Shown here one piece after another: positions 49,513 through 60,090 of a stretch of DNA of 64,000 bases. The stretch covers positions 48,147,864 through 48,211,863 of the forward strand of contig OV121084.1 of assembly GCA_921293015.1 (NCBI GenBank). The letters are read 5' to 3'. Origin of the DNA: Phorcus lineatus (lineage: Eukaryota; Mollusca; Gastropoda; Trochida; Trochidae). Position 1 is the first letter of the stretch; every line of letters starts with the position of its first letter. A program made the position numbers and the translations under genes. The notes below the pieces were generated by a model. It searched no databases, was not told the DNA's origin, and saw only the letters and a program-made list of their open reading frames with translations.

Positions 49513-51003
49513 GGCTTTGTTACGACGTAAATTGTAATAAAAACGTAAATTGTAATACTTGCAGCAAATTGTAATACTTGCAGCAAATTGTAATAACTCT
49601 TGACGTAAATTGTAATAAAAACGCAAATTGTAATAAAACTTGACGTAAATTGTAATACGCAAATTGTAATAAAAACTGACGTAAATTGTAATAATATCTT
49701 CTTGCGGTAAAATGTAATAAATATTTACGTAAATTGTAATAACCGAAAACTTGACAGCAGGTTGTATACAATCTCAAACCTATACTGCCTGGTGCATGGG
49801 TACATCCACTCCACAGATGTCTGCTACGTTCAGGTACTGAGCGTTTGTGTGACCTTAAACTACCTCAAAATCCCTTTCACTTGAACTTAGATTTCACATT
49901 AACATATCAAGAAACATTTTTCAAGAAGTTTCAGCTTGATTCGTTTTACGCAATAACATACATGTATATATTTAGGGTTGCATACGCTTCTCGTTCTACA
50001 TAGAAGGAAACGGTTTGTACCGTACACCGTATGCTTCTAAATGTCCTAGGCAAGCTTTGATCGGATATATTTTACAGCAAATGCAGACACCAAATAAGGG
50101 CTTGAACCTGCTAATAATATATAGAAATTCATACATTGTAGATAAGAAGAAAAATGGACTTTTACAAATTCTAGTGAACATTTAAGATAATATATGGTGA
50201 GGGGGCTGGGGTAAGGGATATTTGACCAGCTATTATTATACATTGTATTACATATTTTTTTAATTATATATCTCCAGCCATTGGTAGATGTTTTGGAGAC
50301 AGTAGATGATTATGACAAGAAAAGTCGGCGCTTCTACGTATTAACTTACAATCGATCTGTATGCCACCCAAACCAAATAAAGTGAAAATATTTTGTTAAC
50401 ATTTACCAATTATGTCTATGTATTTGTTAGGATAATGAATTAAACACACAACAATGAGGTTTTATTTGTTACCAAATTCTTAAACTAAGTTAATGCAAAA
50501 GAACATACTTTAAAACAATGAATGTTTTCTAGTACTGCTGCATTAAATAAACAGTGAAACGGCTGCATATAGATATAACCCTATATAGATATGTCCTTTA
50601 ATCAAAGTACATTTTGTACGTTCAATCTTATTCTCCAATTTCATTAGACAGGCATTAATTTATTGGAGTACTCTAAAAATTCATATTTTTATTCTATCAT
50701 TAGCATGCAACATTATATATCCTCTCAAGATCGCTACGAGAAACGGGTTAGGGCCCTGTGACTGTTTTGCGTATAGCAAGTTCGTATGGTTGTCATTTAG
50801 ATTTGTTTACGTAACCCTTACGCTTACAGGGGCAATAGCACGATTTTTAAAATATGTATTTATTCAAATTTTCCCAATTAATTATTTGTTTATGCGAGAT
50901 GTATTTTCTTCAGATGTTCAAAACATCTCATTACTGAACCCGATTATCCGTAGTCGTAGAGGAAACAATAAGATATAAACAAAAAAACTGCTTCTTTCAT
51001 TAA

Positions 51004-51059
51004 AAGACATTGATTAAGTTTGGCATATATGACTCCAACAACTCACGGAGGGGCTCTTT
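51004..51059 (+). mobile_element. Right-end fragment of the AAAGAGCC MITE family
   Basis: Matches the last ~55 bp of the complete copy (GATTAAGTTTGGCATATATG...), ending TCACGGAGGGGCTCTTT with one substitution in the terminal repeat. No left end is found nearby. Confidence 0.75.
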
Positions 51060-51992
51060 TACTACAGTCTCACTAAAAGATTGATAATGTGTGAACGTAT
51101 ATATATATATATAATACATTGAAAACCAAAATGATTAAAAAAAATTACAATCGGACAATTACAAATTCATAATTGTTATTATGGCCATTATTTTACAGAT
51201 ATATTCTCTGTTTTATCAACTGGTACGAGTAGGGTTGTAAACTGGAATCGTGTAATGTTTATACCCCACGCATAAATATTTAGAAAAAAGTACTAGTATA
51301 AATGAAGTACATTACATTCTTTTTTGTTTAAATTACACCAAAATCATACGTTTAATGTGTTGCATTATTTCGTTTAATTTTATGAAAATGTACTGTAGGC
51401 CTTTGGGTATTGAGTAGAGACTGAATCGGATACATAGGGTAACTACAAACAATTTCAATATGTTCAACTTTTACATTTTAAGAGAGAAATAAACAAACAG
51501 CTTTTAAGGATGAAACCTCTTTTTTCTGTCACTGTCTTAAAATTCTTGTGTTATTCAACTCGAGTTACACCCTCTTACTGAATGACTAAAGCTCAAAATA
51601 GCATTGATAGCGGTTTGTAACACGATATACCAAACACAACCCCCTTGCTCTATTCCAATCTTCTATCCAAATTGTAACCCAACTTTGGTGCTAACCAATA
51701 TACATGTAACATATGGTGAGCCTCAAGCATAAAAAGCAATTCAAGTATTTTGATGATTATGAAGAAATGCCTGTAACTTTTTAGTTTCGTGCGACAGATA
51801 TGAAATAGGACTCATTTGAAAGTTCATTACCCAATTTTTTGTTTACTACATTAGCATTATGTCATAGCGCAAAACAGGGTTAACAGGGTTACCACCCCAA
51901 AAATGTAACCCTTCTATGTCCTTAGTTTTGTAGGTTGGACAGGGATATTTACATGTACATTACTCCTTATCCTAAAAATATAACATTTTCAT

Positions 51993-52469
51993 AAAGAGCC
52001 ACTCCGTGATTTTCATAACATATTATTTACCTTTGATACGAACCTAAATGTCATATGTGGTTATATAAAATCAAAACATCTGAACTTTTCATGTCCAAAA
52101 GACATATATATATATGACAAATACTGGTTTTCCATGAGAATCTAAAAACAGCCTTATAAATGCACAGAGGTGTAGATATTACGTCCAATATACATGGATA
52201 CTAGTTAAATAACCTAATAAACGCTATCAGCACCTAACTGCCCTCCTGGCTGTATTAGATAAGTCTCCAAAATTACGTTTGACTATTTGACGCGCTCCAC
52301 TGTCCGGTTTTCGATCATAATTGCGACGTTCTACCTTCATAATGTCACTGTAAAAAAACAATAAGCCTTAAAATGTGTCTTTTTGGTAACAGTCGATACA
52401 TCGCGATCAAATGACACAATTGATTAAGTTTGGCATATATGACTCCAACAACTCACGGAGTGGCTCTTT
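51993..52469 (+). mobile_element. Complete MITE with perfect 17-bp inverted repeats
   Basis: AAAGAGCCACTCCGTGA at 51993-52009 is the exact reverse complement of 52453-52469. A T before and an A after allow a TA target duplication, suggesting a Tc1/mariner-driven MITE. It is 477 bp, non-coding, and related to the copies at 45187 and 51004. Confidence 0.85.
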
Positions 52470-53399
52470 AACTTTGTCCTGGAATATTTAGTCAAAGCAG
52501 GTTTGTGGTTGACACCCTGCGACTACCTATTTGAACGTGAACGTAATAATATATATGATCTCCTTTTATTCAGATTAGTTAGGGAGTGATAGATATTACA
52601 ATTCATGCAAAATGATTTTAAAGCAAGAGTAGAATCGATAACTCCACTTGGTCGGAAAAAATCAAATGATGTAAGAAAACCACATTTTTATGAAAACAAT
52701 AAATTTGTTTGTAAAATTGGATGGAAAAAACGTAGGTACCAATAACAATCCATCCCATCTTTCACAAGATCCTGTTTTCATGTAAAACGCTAAAGATTTG
52801 TAAACCAATGATCATGATTCATAAAGACCTTATTCAGTAAGTCCATTTTTTATATATAAACAACAAGACAAAGAAATAAACATAAGAAAAGATTTCATTA
52901 TTTTTCATCTTTCCCATTACTAGTCTCTGTGTCTATTTGCAAGTGAATCAGTTTGTCTCTTTATTTGTCACAACTTTTTCTACTTGACTTGTTGCAGTAA
53001 AACGCTAATGAACATTCCGACGGTTTTATTCTGTCTTTCATAATTATAAACCAAAAACCCCATTTATATTCGTAATTTTGAGAAATGCAATCGGTTATTA
53101 CAAATTACGTAAAAAGTTATTACATTTTACCGCAAGTAGAGATTATTACAATTTACGTCAATTTTTGTTACAATTTGCGTATTACAATTTACGTCAGGTT
53201 TTATTACAATTTACGTTTTTATTACAATTTACACCGAGAGTTATTACAATTTGCTGCAAGTGTTACAATTCACGTTTTATTACAATTTACGTCGTAACAG
53301 GCTTTGTTTTGCGAGTAAAGGTTTTAATTTGGGGCCGGGGGGTTATTTCGAAAAGGAAAAAAGTTAATTGATATGTTTAAATCTAAAAATATGTTATTT

Positions 53400-53515
53400 C
53401 TACGTTTTAAGAAATTACGTGTGATTTTTACGTTTTGAAAAATTACGTGTGATTTTTACGTTTTGAAAAATTACGTGTGATTTTTACGTTTTTAAGATTT
53501 ACAGAAGTTTTTTTA
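53400..53515 (+). repeat. 28-bp tandem repeat, ACGTTTTGAAAAATTACGTG units
   Basis: Three to four head-to-tail 28-bp units (ACGTTTTGAAAAATTACGTG then TGATTTTT) directly right of the inverted-repeat element. They share the TTACGT word with its terminal monomers. Confidence 0.8.
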
Positions 53516-54580
53516 CGTTACAAATAAGCAAAGGTGTCCTTTCGTTTTTTTATATATGATAAAAGGTATTTTCTTATAAAAAAAACATACAAGCCTTACT
53601 ACTTCGTTGAATATACTCAAGGTTTATTCGTCACTCAAAGAATTTTAAAAAATAAATTTTGAATAATGTCAATATTTTTCCTTTTTGAGAAAAATACGTA
53701 AAGGACAAATTCTATATCTTATTTCGAAATTTCGAATAGTGTGTTTAGAATTTTGAGGTCGACTAGGGATTATTTTCCGCTCATCTTTAAAAAGGAAAAT
53801 TGGAGCAATTTGCTCAGAGGCTCATCAAGGTTCATACAATATTTCATCAGGGGTCACAGGATCCCAGGGTCACCATATGTGGGGCCACACCAGCAGCCAC
53901 AGGGTTACCAAATCTACACATAGCACCCATCAAGAAGCCTTTTCACAAGAGTTCAGCTTTCAAGGCCTTTTGCTTGGGTAGACGGAGACGAAAGAGTCGT
54001 TAATATATAAACTATTACCAACATTATCTCAGAAATGTGTACTCACGGTAAAGCTTGCTACACCTTGTGCTTCTATAGAGGAAGACTGAAATAGGCTTTA
54101 GGGCATGACCACTTGGGCACTTCCCAAGGAGACTGAACTCAAGATTTCAGCTTTATGTCTTTAGTGGGATTCAATCAATCAAACTATCTTTATGTAATAC
54201 TAAAAGGCCTATAATACCTAACACGGCAGTCCAAACTCATACACTGTTATAGTGATGCTTTGGTTGTTACAAAAGTGAAAAATTGTCACTCAAGTGAAAA
54301 TTTTAAAAATCAAATCTGCCAAAAAAACTACCCCTTTAACAACCGATCCTCACGCATGAAAATACTTCAGACCATTATGATGTTATTTGTGTCTTTTTCG
54401 TTTACAGATGGTCATTCAGCATATTTTTATCATTGTTCCAAACGGACGTCTTCTGGAGTAAAGTCTGGACACAGAAAATTATCTTATTTTCATCTTCATT
54501 ATTGTGGTACATCAATTTCAGAATATCTGCTCATTCTATACTCCTTGGTGAGCACAATGGTCTACATTTTTCGCTATGAA
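53516..54580. other. Intergenic DNA with a diverged copy of the 145-bp repeat family
   Basis: At about 53840-53985 the order GGTTACCAAATCTACA ... AAGAAGCCTTTTCACA ... GTTCAGCTTTCAAGGCCTTTTG follows the unit at 61-205 (GGTCACCAAACCTACA ... AAGGAGTCTTCACACA ... TTCAGCTCTCTAGACCTTTTGG). So one diverged unit of the family lies here. The rest holds no recognised gene, apart from the possible upstream start of the next gene near 54358. Confidence 0.5.
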
Positions 54581-55801
54581 ATGAATATATTTGCCATGTG
54601 CGCAGGTCTCATCGTGTACAGTTATGCATACACTGACAAAATGTGTACAAATCCTGAAAGACTGATTCCATTCGAAAACGAGGCCATGCTACCGGAAGCT
54701 ACAATGACGACACTGAAAACGGAAGGGCTGATGGCTTGTGCCAAGCCATGTTTGCTACGCAGAAGATGCAAATCGTTTAACTTTGATAAAGGAAACGGTG
54801 AGTGCCAATTAAATAACCAAACTGTTGATTCTACAAAGCCTGTTTGGGAACAGTTTAAACATGTTGATGGGATCATCTTCTCTGAAAGCAGCACATTGCC
54901 AGAGCGTCTTGCAGGGAAATGTGCAAACCACCAGTGTCCATTGGACACTATGTGTGTAGCAATGAACAGCAGTTACGAGTGCAAAGCTTTAGGCTGCCCA
55001 GGTACACCAGTTGAAAATGGATTCCTTCAGAACGGTATAACTGGAGGCGAAAGTGAACTGGGAACTGAGTATGAGTATGGCTGTAACCTTGGTTACGCTG
55101 GAGCAGGTCACGTGACCTGTCTGAGGGACGGTGTCTGGACTTCCGGTGTGTGTGACCTCATTTCCAACTGTCGCATGGTAAAGGAATGCCAACCCCTTAG
55201 CACCGATGGGGAGTTTTGGCTACCGGTGTCTAAATTCAACAATTACAAGGCTTTGATATACTGCCATGGGATGGATACGAATTCCCCCGAGGAATATATA
55301 TCGCTTCCTAATATAAACCAAGGCACCTACCCTACACTGACAAATATCGGATGTCGAGGTGAGGTCGGGTATCTAACTCACGGCTGTGTTGGGCAGGGAG
55401 GAGACTCGTGGTACACTAAAATACGTGTGAACATTGAAACAATGGAAGTTGACATCAACAATAAAGCTTTTGCAAACTTTACCAATGTCGAACTTCAATA
55501 TGGAACAGCAAAAGACTGTTATACTCATCATTACGACAGTGAGTTAAGTGCATGTGGCACGAAAGGACGTTTTACCGTTGATTTGCGATCAACTGGCTGG
55601 AAGGTAAAGGATGACCAGAAATGGGATATCAACGGGTATAAGTCAATTATTGAATATGTGGTTTTTGAACGAAACGGGACGATCATAAAAATCGCTTGCG
55701 GAGGAAGGCCTGGAATATGTAAACCGGAAAATGGATTGTTTCTGGAACCTTATCCAAACGATGTTCCAAATTATCCTGAAGTTACACTTAAATGTTTTTA
55801 G
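54581..55801 (+). CDS. Secreted PAN/Apple-EGF-Sushi-GON domain protein
   Basis: Open without introns from ATG 54581 to TAG 55799-55801 (406 aa). A signal peptide, MNIFAMCAGLIVYSYAY, supports this start. Domains in order: PAN/Apple (about residues 20-100; CAKPCLLRRRCKSFNFD...ECQLNN), a short EGF-like module (CANHQCPLDTMCVAMNSSYEC, about 113-135), a Sushi/CCP domain (about 139-190; LGCPGTPVENGF...GVWTSGVC) and a C-terminal GON domain (about 195-390; YKALIYCHGMDTNSPEEYISLP, WYTKIRVNIETMEVD, GTAKDCYT, GRFTVDLRSTGW, IACGGRPGIC). GON is otherwise known from the C-terminus of ADAMTS9/20 and GON-1. No metalloprotease or TSP1 repeats are present. The frame extends upstream to 54260 and holds another signal-like start (MKILQTIMMLFVSFSF at 54358), so the 5' end is uncertain. 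It is probably an extracellular adhesion or lectin-like protein; function unknown. Confidence 0.85.
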   Translation: MNIFAMCAGLIVYSYAYTDKMCTNPERLIPFENEAMLPEATMTTLKTEGLMACAKPCLLRRRCKSFNFDKGNGECQLNNQTVDSTKPVWEQFKHVDGIIFSESSTLPERLAGKCANHQCPLDTMCVAMNSSYECKALGCPGTPVENGFLQNGITGGESELGTEYEYGCNLGYAGAGHVTCLRDGVWTSGVCDLISNCRMVKECQPLSTDGEFWLPVSKFNNYKALIYCHGMDTNSPEEYISLPNINQGTYPTLTNIGCRGEVGYLTHGCVGQGGDSWYTKIRVNIETMEVDINNKAFANFTNVELQYGTAKDCYTHHYDSELSACGTKGRFTVDLRSTGWKVKDDQKWDINGYKSIIEYVVFERNGTIIKIACGGRPGICKPENGLFLEPYPNDVPNYPEVTLKCF

Positions 55802-55837
55802 ATGATCATGTTCGCACTGAAAAGCCGTGTCGATACA

Positions 55838-56783
55838 CGTTAGTAGTGCTTGATACACAACAGTTGTGTCACTGAAGTAGTGCTTGATACACAACAGTTT
55901 TGTCACTGAAGTAGTGCTTGATACACAACAGTTGTGTCACTGAAGTAGTGCTTGATACACAGCGGTAGCGTCACTGAAGTAGTGCTTGATACACAGCAGT
56001 TGTGTCACTGAATTAGTGCTTGATACACAGCGGTAGCGTCACTGAAGTAGTGCTTGATACACAGCAGTTGTGTCACTGAATTAGTGCTTGATACACAACA
56101 GTTGTGTCACTGAAGTAGTGCTTGATACACAACAGTTGTGTCACTTAAGTAGTGCTTGATACGCAGCGATAGTGTCACTGACGTAGTGCTTGATACACAA
56201 CAGTTGTGTCACTGAAGTAGTGCTTGATACACAACAGTTGTGTCACTGAAGTAGTGCTTGATACGCAGCGGTAGTGTCACTGAAGTAGTGCTTGATACGC
56301 AGCGGTAGTGTCACTGAAGTAGTGATTGATACGCAGCGGTAGTGTCACTGAAGTAGTGCTTGATACGCAGCGGTAGTATCACTGAAGTAGTGCTTGATAC
56401 GCAGCGGTAGTGTCACTGAAGTAGTGCTTGATACACAACAGTTGTGTCACTGAAGTAGTGCTTGATACGCAGCGGTAGTGTCACTGAAGTAGTGATTGAT
56501 ACGCAGCGGTAGTGTCACTGAAGTAGTGCTTGATACGCAGCGGTAGTGTCACTGAAGTAGTGCTTGATACGCAGCGGTAGCGTCACTGAAGTAGTGCTTG
56601 ATACACAACAGTTGTGTCACTGAAGTAGTGCTTGATACGCAGCGGTAGTGTCACTGAAGTAGTGCTTGATACACAACAGTTGTGTCACTGAAGTAGTGCT
56701 TGATACGCAGCGGTAGTGTCACTGAAGTAGTGCTTGATACACAACAGTTGTGTCACTGAAGTAGTGCTTGATACATAACAGTT
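55838..56783 (+). repeat. 34-bp tandem array with palindromic units downstream of the GON gene
   Basis: About 28 units of AGTAGTGCTTGATAC + 19 bp, period 34. Two unit types alternate irregularly: one contains the perfect inverted repeat ACACAACAGTTGTGT, the other the non-palindromic ACGCAGCGGTAGTGT. The array starts about 37 bp after the stop codon, so it may be part of the 3'UTR. Confidence 0.95.
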
Positions 56784-58518
56784 GTGATTGACGGCCATCA
56801 AGTTTTGGAGGATAATATGTGTTGTCTAAATTCTATCCTTTTCCAACTGCAGTAAAATTCAAAACATTTAAACAGGTGTGTTCTTAGATGTGCGACATGT
56901 CATACCATAGTATCATACCAGGTGTGGTGTTGGTTGTTGTAAGGTTGCCACGGAAACAATGTTAATAGATTTTTTTGTCAATAAACGTTCTTATACATTC
57001 CGTATTTTTTTACCACTAAGTGAATCGGCTTGTCTATTCAATGTCAGGATTCAGCAAGATATGAGCACCCGTGGCTGTTGGGGTTAAACTAAGTGCTTTT
57101 CCAAGTTAAAATAGCGTTTTTTGGATACATTTTCAGTCATTTTAGCCTGATTCTGGACCAAAATGACGTTTTTAGTACGTTTACGGTAAGTAGCAAACGT
57201 GTGTAAAGAGGTGGATTGGTACATTTCATCACGCCGGAGTGTGTTTTCCTTCAACTTTGTGCAATTCAACCCTTGCTAACGCACTTAATTGACATATGGT
57301 ATCATGCAAACTTTCACTCTCTCTTGTGAACTGAAATGACTGTTCGCGATCGATTTTTTGCTTGATTCTTAAAGGGAATAAGAAATGTGAAGATTAAAAA
57401 TGTTATTTGAAGTTCAAAGTGACTAATGATGCAAACAAATAATTTTTAACCGAACAGAATAATTAGTAATTGGCTGCTAAACTTGATCACCTATGAAAAC
57501 GTAAACAAAATTTGACCTCTGACCTAAACTTGGGGAGGAATCCCTCACTGGCTCGAATCTATACGGATTCTGCGGTTCGGTCAAACTTGTCGGCAATTAA
57601 ATATAGTCCTATCCGAGTCATCTCCATTGTCAGATGAGTCGAAAGGCCACGTGAAGCCATCACTATGGACACTGAGTTGGTACTCAATACGTGTTGACGC
57701 CATGTTTACGTTCCCTTCATGACGTCAAATTATCACGTGACATAAAACTTGTCCTTTTACTAGGTCAGTCGATTTCAGCTGCTTTACGTAGCTTGTATCT
57801 TTTAAATGCATGGTACCAAACATTTTTAAAAAAATGGAATTTAATATCATTACGTTTATAAGTAAGGTGTTACATGTGGAAAGTGTCATTTCAACATGAT
57901 TTCTTATTCCCTTTAAATATCTTGGTCATGTCTACCTCTCAAGCAAAAATCATGAACTTTGACGGTTAGGTTTTTGAGTTATCTGGCCCTGAAAATGCTC
58001 ACATGAGCAAAGTTGCTCGACTTTGAAGTGTTGCAGAAAAAAAAGTATTGAGAATTTCGCAAATATCGAAAAATCACGTTACTCCCCAATGCTTTAGCTA
58101 CAACATAGGCGAGTTTCAGCTTTTAATTACAAGTTTCTTCAGAGGAGAAGTTTCTCAAAGGTGCATGGGGTCCGGAAATTTCAAAATCGCATAAAAAGCA
58201 ATAAGGCGGCGAAACTGTGCATGCTACGAATTTTTTCCCATGTTTAATTTTTTGCTCCAAATGTAATTGCCTATCATTTAGAATAAGTTTCAGGTCTCTA
58301 AGCGCATTTTGAAAAAAAAATTCCCATGTTAATTTTGGAAAGTTTGAGTGGGGCTGTGCCTTTAACGCCTAATCCGATTAAGCCAAAAAGCTGATTAGAG
58401 CTTCTTCTCATGACGGTCCATCACACTGACGAGTTTGGCTGTAATAGCTTTAGCGGTTTTGGCTAAATCGCGGCGACAAAATCGGTGGAAAAAAAATAAT
58501 AAAACACGCCAATAACAA
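56784..58518. other. Non-coding sequence, possible dispersed repeat
   Basis: No reading frame of note. Long stretches (about 57900-58480) have the even, stop-rich look of an old non-coding repeat. AGGATTCAGCAA near 57047 is mirrored by TTGCTGAATCCT at 58535-58546, so a ~1.5-kb element with 12-bp inverted ends is possible, but no target duplication is seen. Confidence 0.35.
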
Positions 58519-58548
58519 TAAGGATTCAGCAAAATTGCTGAATCCTTA
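58519..58548. repeat. 30-nt near-perfect palindrome
   Basis: TAAGGATTCAGCAA (58519-58532) and its exact reverse complement (58535-58548) surround a 2-nt centre. Confidence 0.85.
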
Positions 58549-58624
58549 ATTAATGGATGATTTTACAACGTTTACTTCCTTACTTTAGGCTTCTATCGAT
58601 TCTTGTAATCAACAAGGAAAAAGG

Positions 58625-60081
58625 CATCTTCCTACGCAAAGCTTAACTATTGCCAGTCTCGAACTGTCCAAGTTAACCCTTGCTGCCGACAAAGACTTTC
58701 CTGTGCTAGCTCTCTAGCTCACTGCAAAGGAATTTGATTTGACCATGATTTGAAGCACCGACTCGATGCACTACGCCCGGCAAGACTTTATTTCCTGTCA
58801 TCGTACAATTGTTTTATCTTTTGTGCTTGCAAAAACTTTATTGAATATCCGTTAAACTGAAATATTGATTAGATTTTACATAAATTAACCGATAAATTTT
58901 TAACATCTCACGATGTCATAACACTCGAAATGTAGTAGCCTGCGACCTCGTTGTATCGCGGTAGTAAACGTTACTCTCAACAAACTTTAAGTACTTCTTG
59001 TAGTCAAAAACCAGGTATGTTGACGTGTACCATTTAAATATCATGTCGTCAATTTAAAAAAATCAAAAAAAGTAAAACAATTGTTTTATTTACTTCCATT
59101 TTCACTGATTTCACTGGGTCATTTTCATTTTTGAAAATATTACTTTGGTACTTGGTATGTGCTTTCATATAAAAATTATTCCCTCTCCATGAAATATTTC
59201 CCGTTTGGCTTATACGTGTGTTTGTGAACAGTTGGAGACTTGTGCACATGATAAAGATAGACAATTGTTATGTTCTTGATATGGTGTCAAAGCTTACCAA
59301 CTAAAAGGGTGTGCCCGGTAAAACTAAGACAAGTTAAGTCCATTTTTGTAGTAATTGTACCAGAATATTGTTCGTAGTTTTGCAAATGCTTTTATCTAAT
59401 CTTAATATCAACTAAAATTAAATTAAATTTATTGTAATGATAATATTACCATGTTTCGCTCACATATATTAATTTATCAATTAAATCATAAGTGCCCTGA
59501 AAATAGGGCACCTCTGTTAATATACATTGCATAGACAATATATACTATTCATTGTATGTCTAAAAATATTTTCTTCCCTTTAAATTTGATTTTCACATAT
59601 TCTCCAGGATAATTTTTCAGCTATTTAAAAATAAACAATGTCTAAACTGTACTTATTTGATGATAAAATACAATTATATAATGGTAACGACCACGATAAA
59701 TGGGCCTACATACTTCCCTTTGAAAAATATAAGGGGCGCAGTCATATGTTATTTATTTACCAAAACCGGTCCTAATAACAACAAAAACATCTTTTCCGTC
59801 CATCAATACATTTATAAACTGAATCTTCTTGTTTGAAAGGTTTGCAATGCCAACTTCTTTGTAACCTGATCAAACAGGTCACTTTCAATGGGCGCGGCCA
59901 TTTTGATTATATCGCAAATGACACGGCGTCGCCGATTGGCCATAGTTAGAGAGGTAACTGGAGATAACTAAAACTCGCCAGTGAGGGCGCTGGTATCAAG
60001 CCAGAAAAGTCTTATCTCGGCAGCAAGGGTTAACTTGGACAGTTCGAGACTGGCAATAGTTAAGCTTTGCGTAGGAAGATG
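58625..60081. mobile_element. 1457-bp non-autonomous DNA transposon, 64-bp perfect inverted repeats, 9-bp target duplication (MULE-like)
   Basis: The left end, 58625-58688 (CATCTTCCTACGCAAAGC...), is the exact reverse complement of 60018-60081 over 64 bp, with weaker symmetry for about 20-25 bp more. GGAAAAAGG occurs immediately outside both ends (58616-58624 and 60082-60090), a perfect 9-bp target duplication. Long inverted repeats plus 9-bp duplications fit Mutator-like elements; Merlin is an alternative. No transposase frame lies inside. Identical ends and an intact duplication indicate recent insertion. Confidence 0.9.
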
Positions 60082-60090
60082 GGAAAAAGG

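Larger units (their letters stand above)
49518..53299. mobile_element. 3.8-kb element with ~210-230-bp inverted terminal repeats (TGTTACGACG...)
   Basis: The ends are inverted copies of one block: left 49518-49745, right 53092-53299. Both outer ends read TGTTACGACGTAAATTG inward, and both blocks consist of repeated ACGTAAATTGTAATAA monomers in the same order. GGCTT at 49513-49517 and 53300-53304 flanks them (the match extends to GGCTTTGTT because the element start repeats the flank), fitting a 5-bp target duplication, or 9 bp if the ends are asymmetric. TGTNR ends with 4-5-bp duplications are known for Ginger elements, but no integrase or transposase frame is present inside, so the class is open. 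The interior holds a MITE (51993-52469), a MITE fragment (51004-51059) and otherwise anonymous AT-rich DNA. Confidence 0.6.

Noticed and set aside
55838-56783. CRISPR-like array
   Set aside because: The context is animal nuclear DNA, units are directly contiguous with no unique spacers, and the alternating centre has only two main forms.
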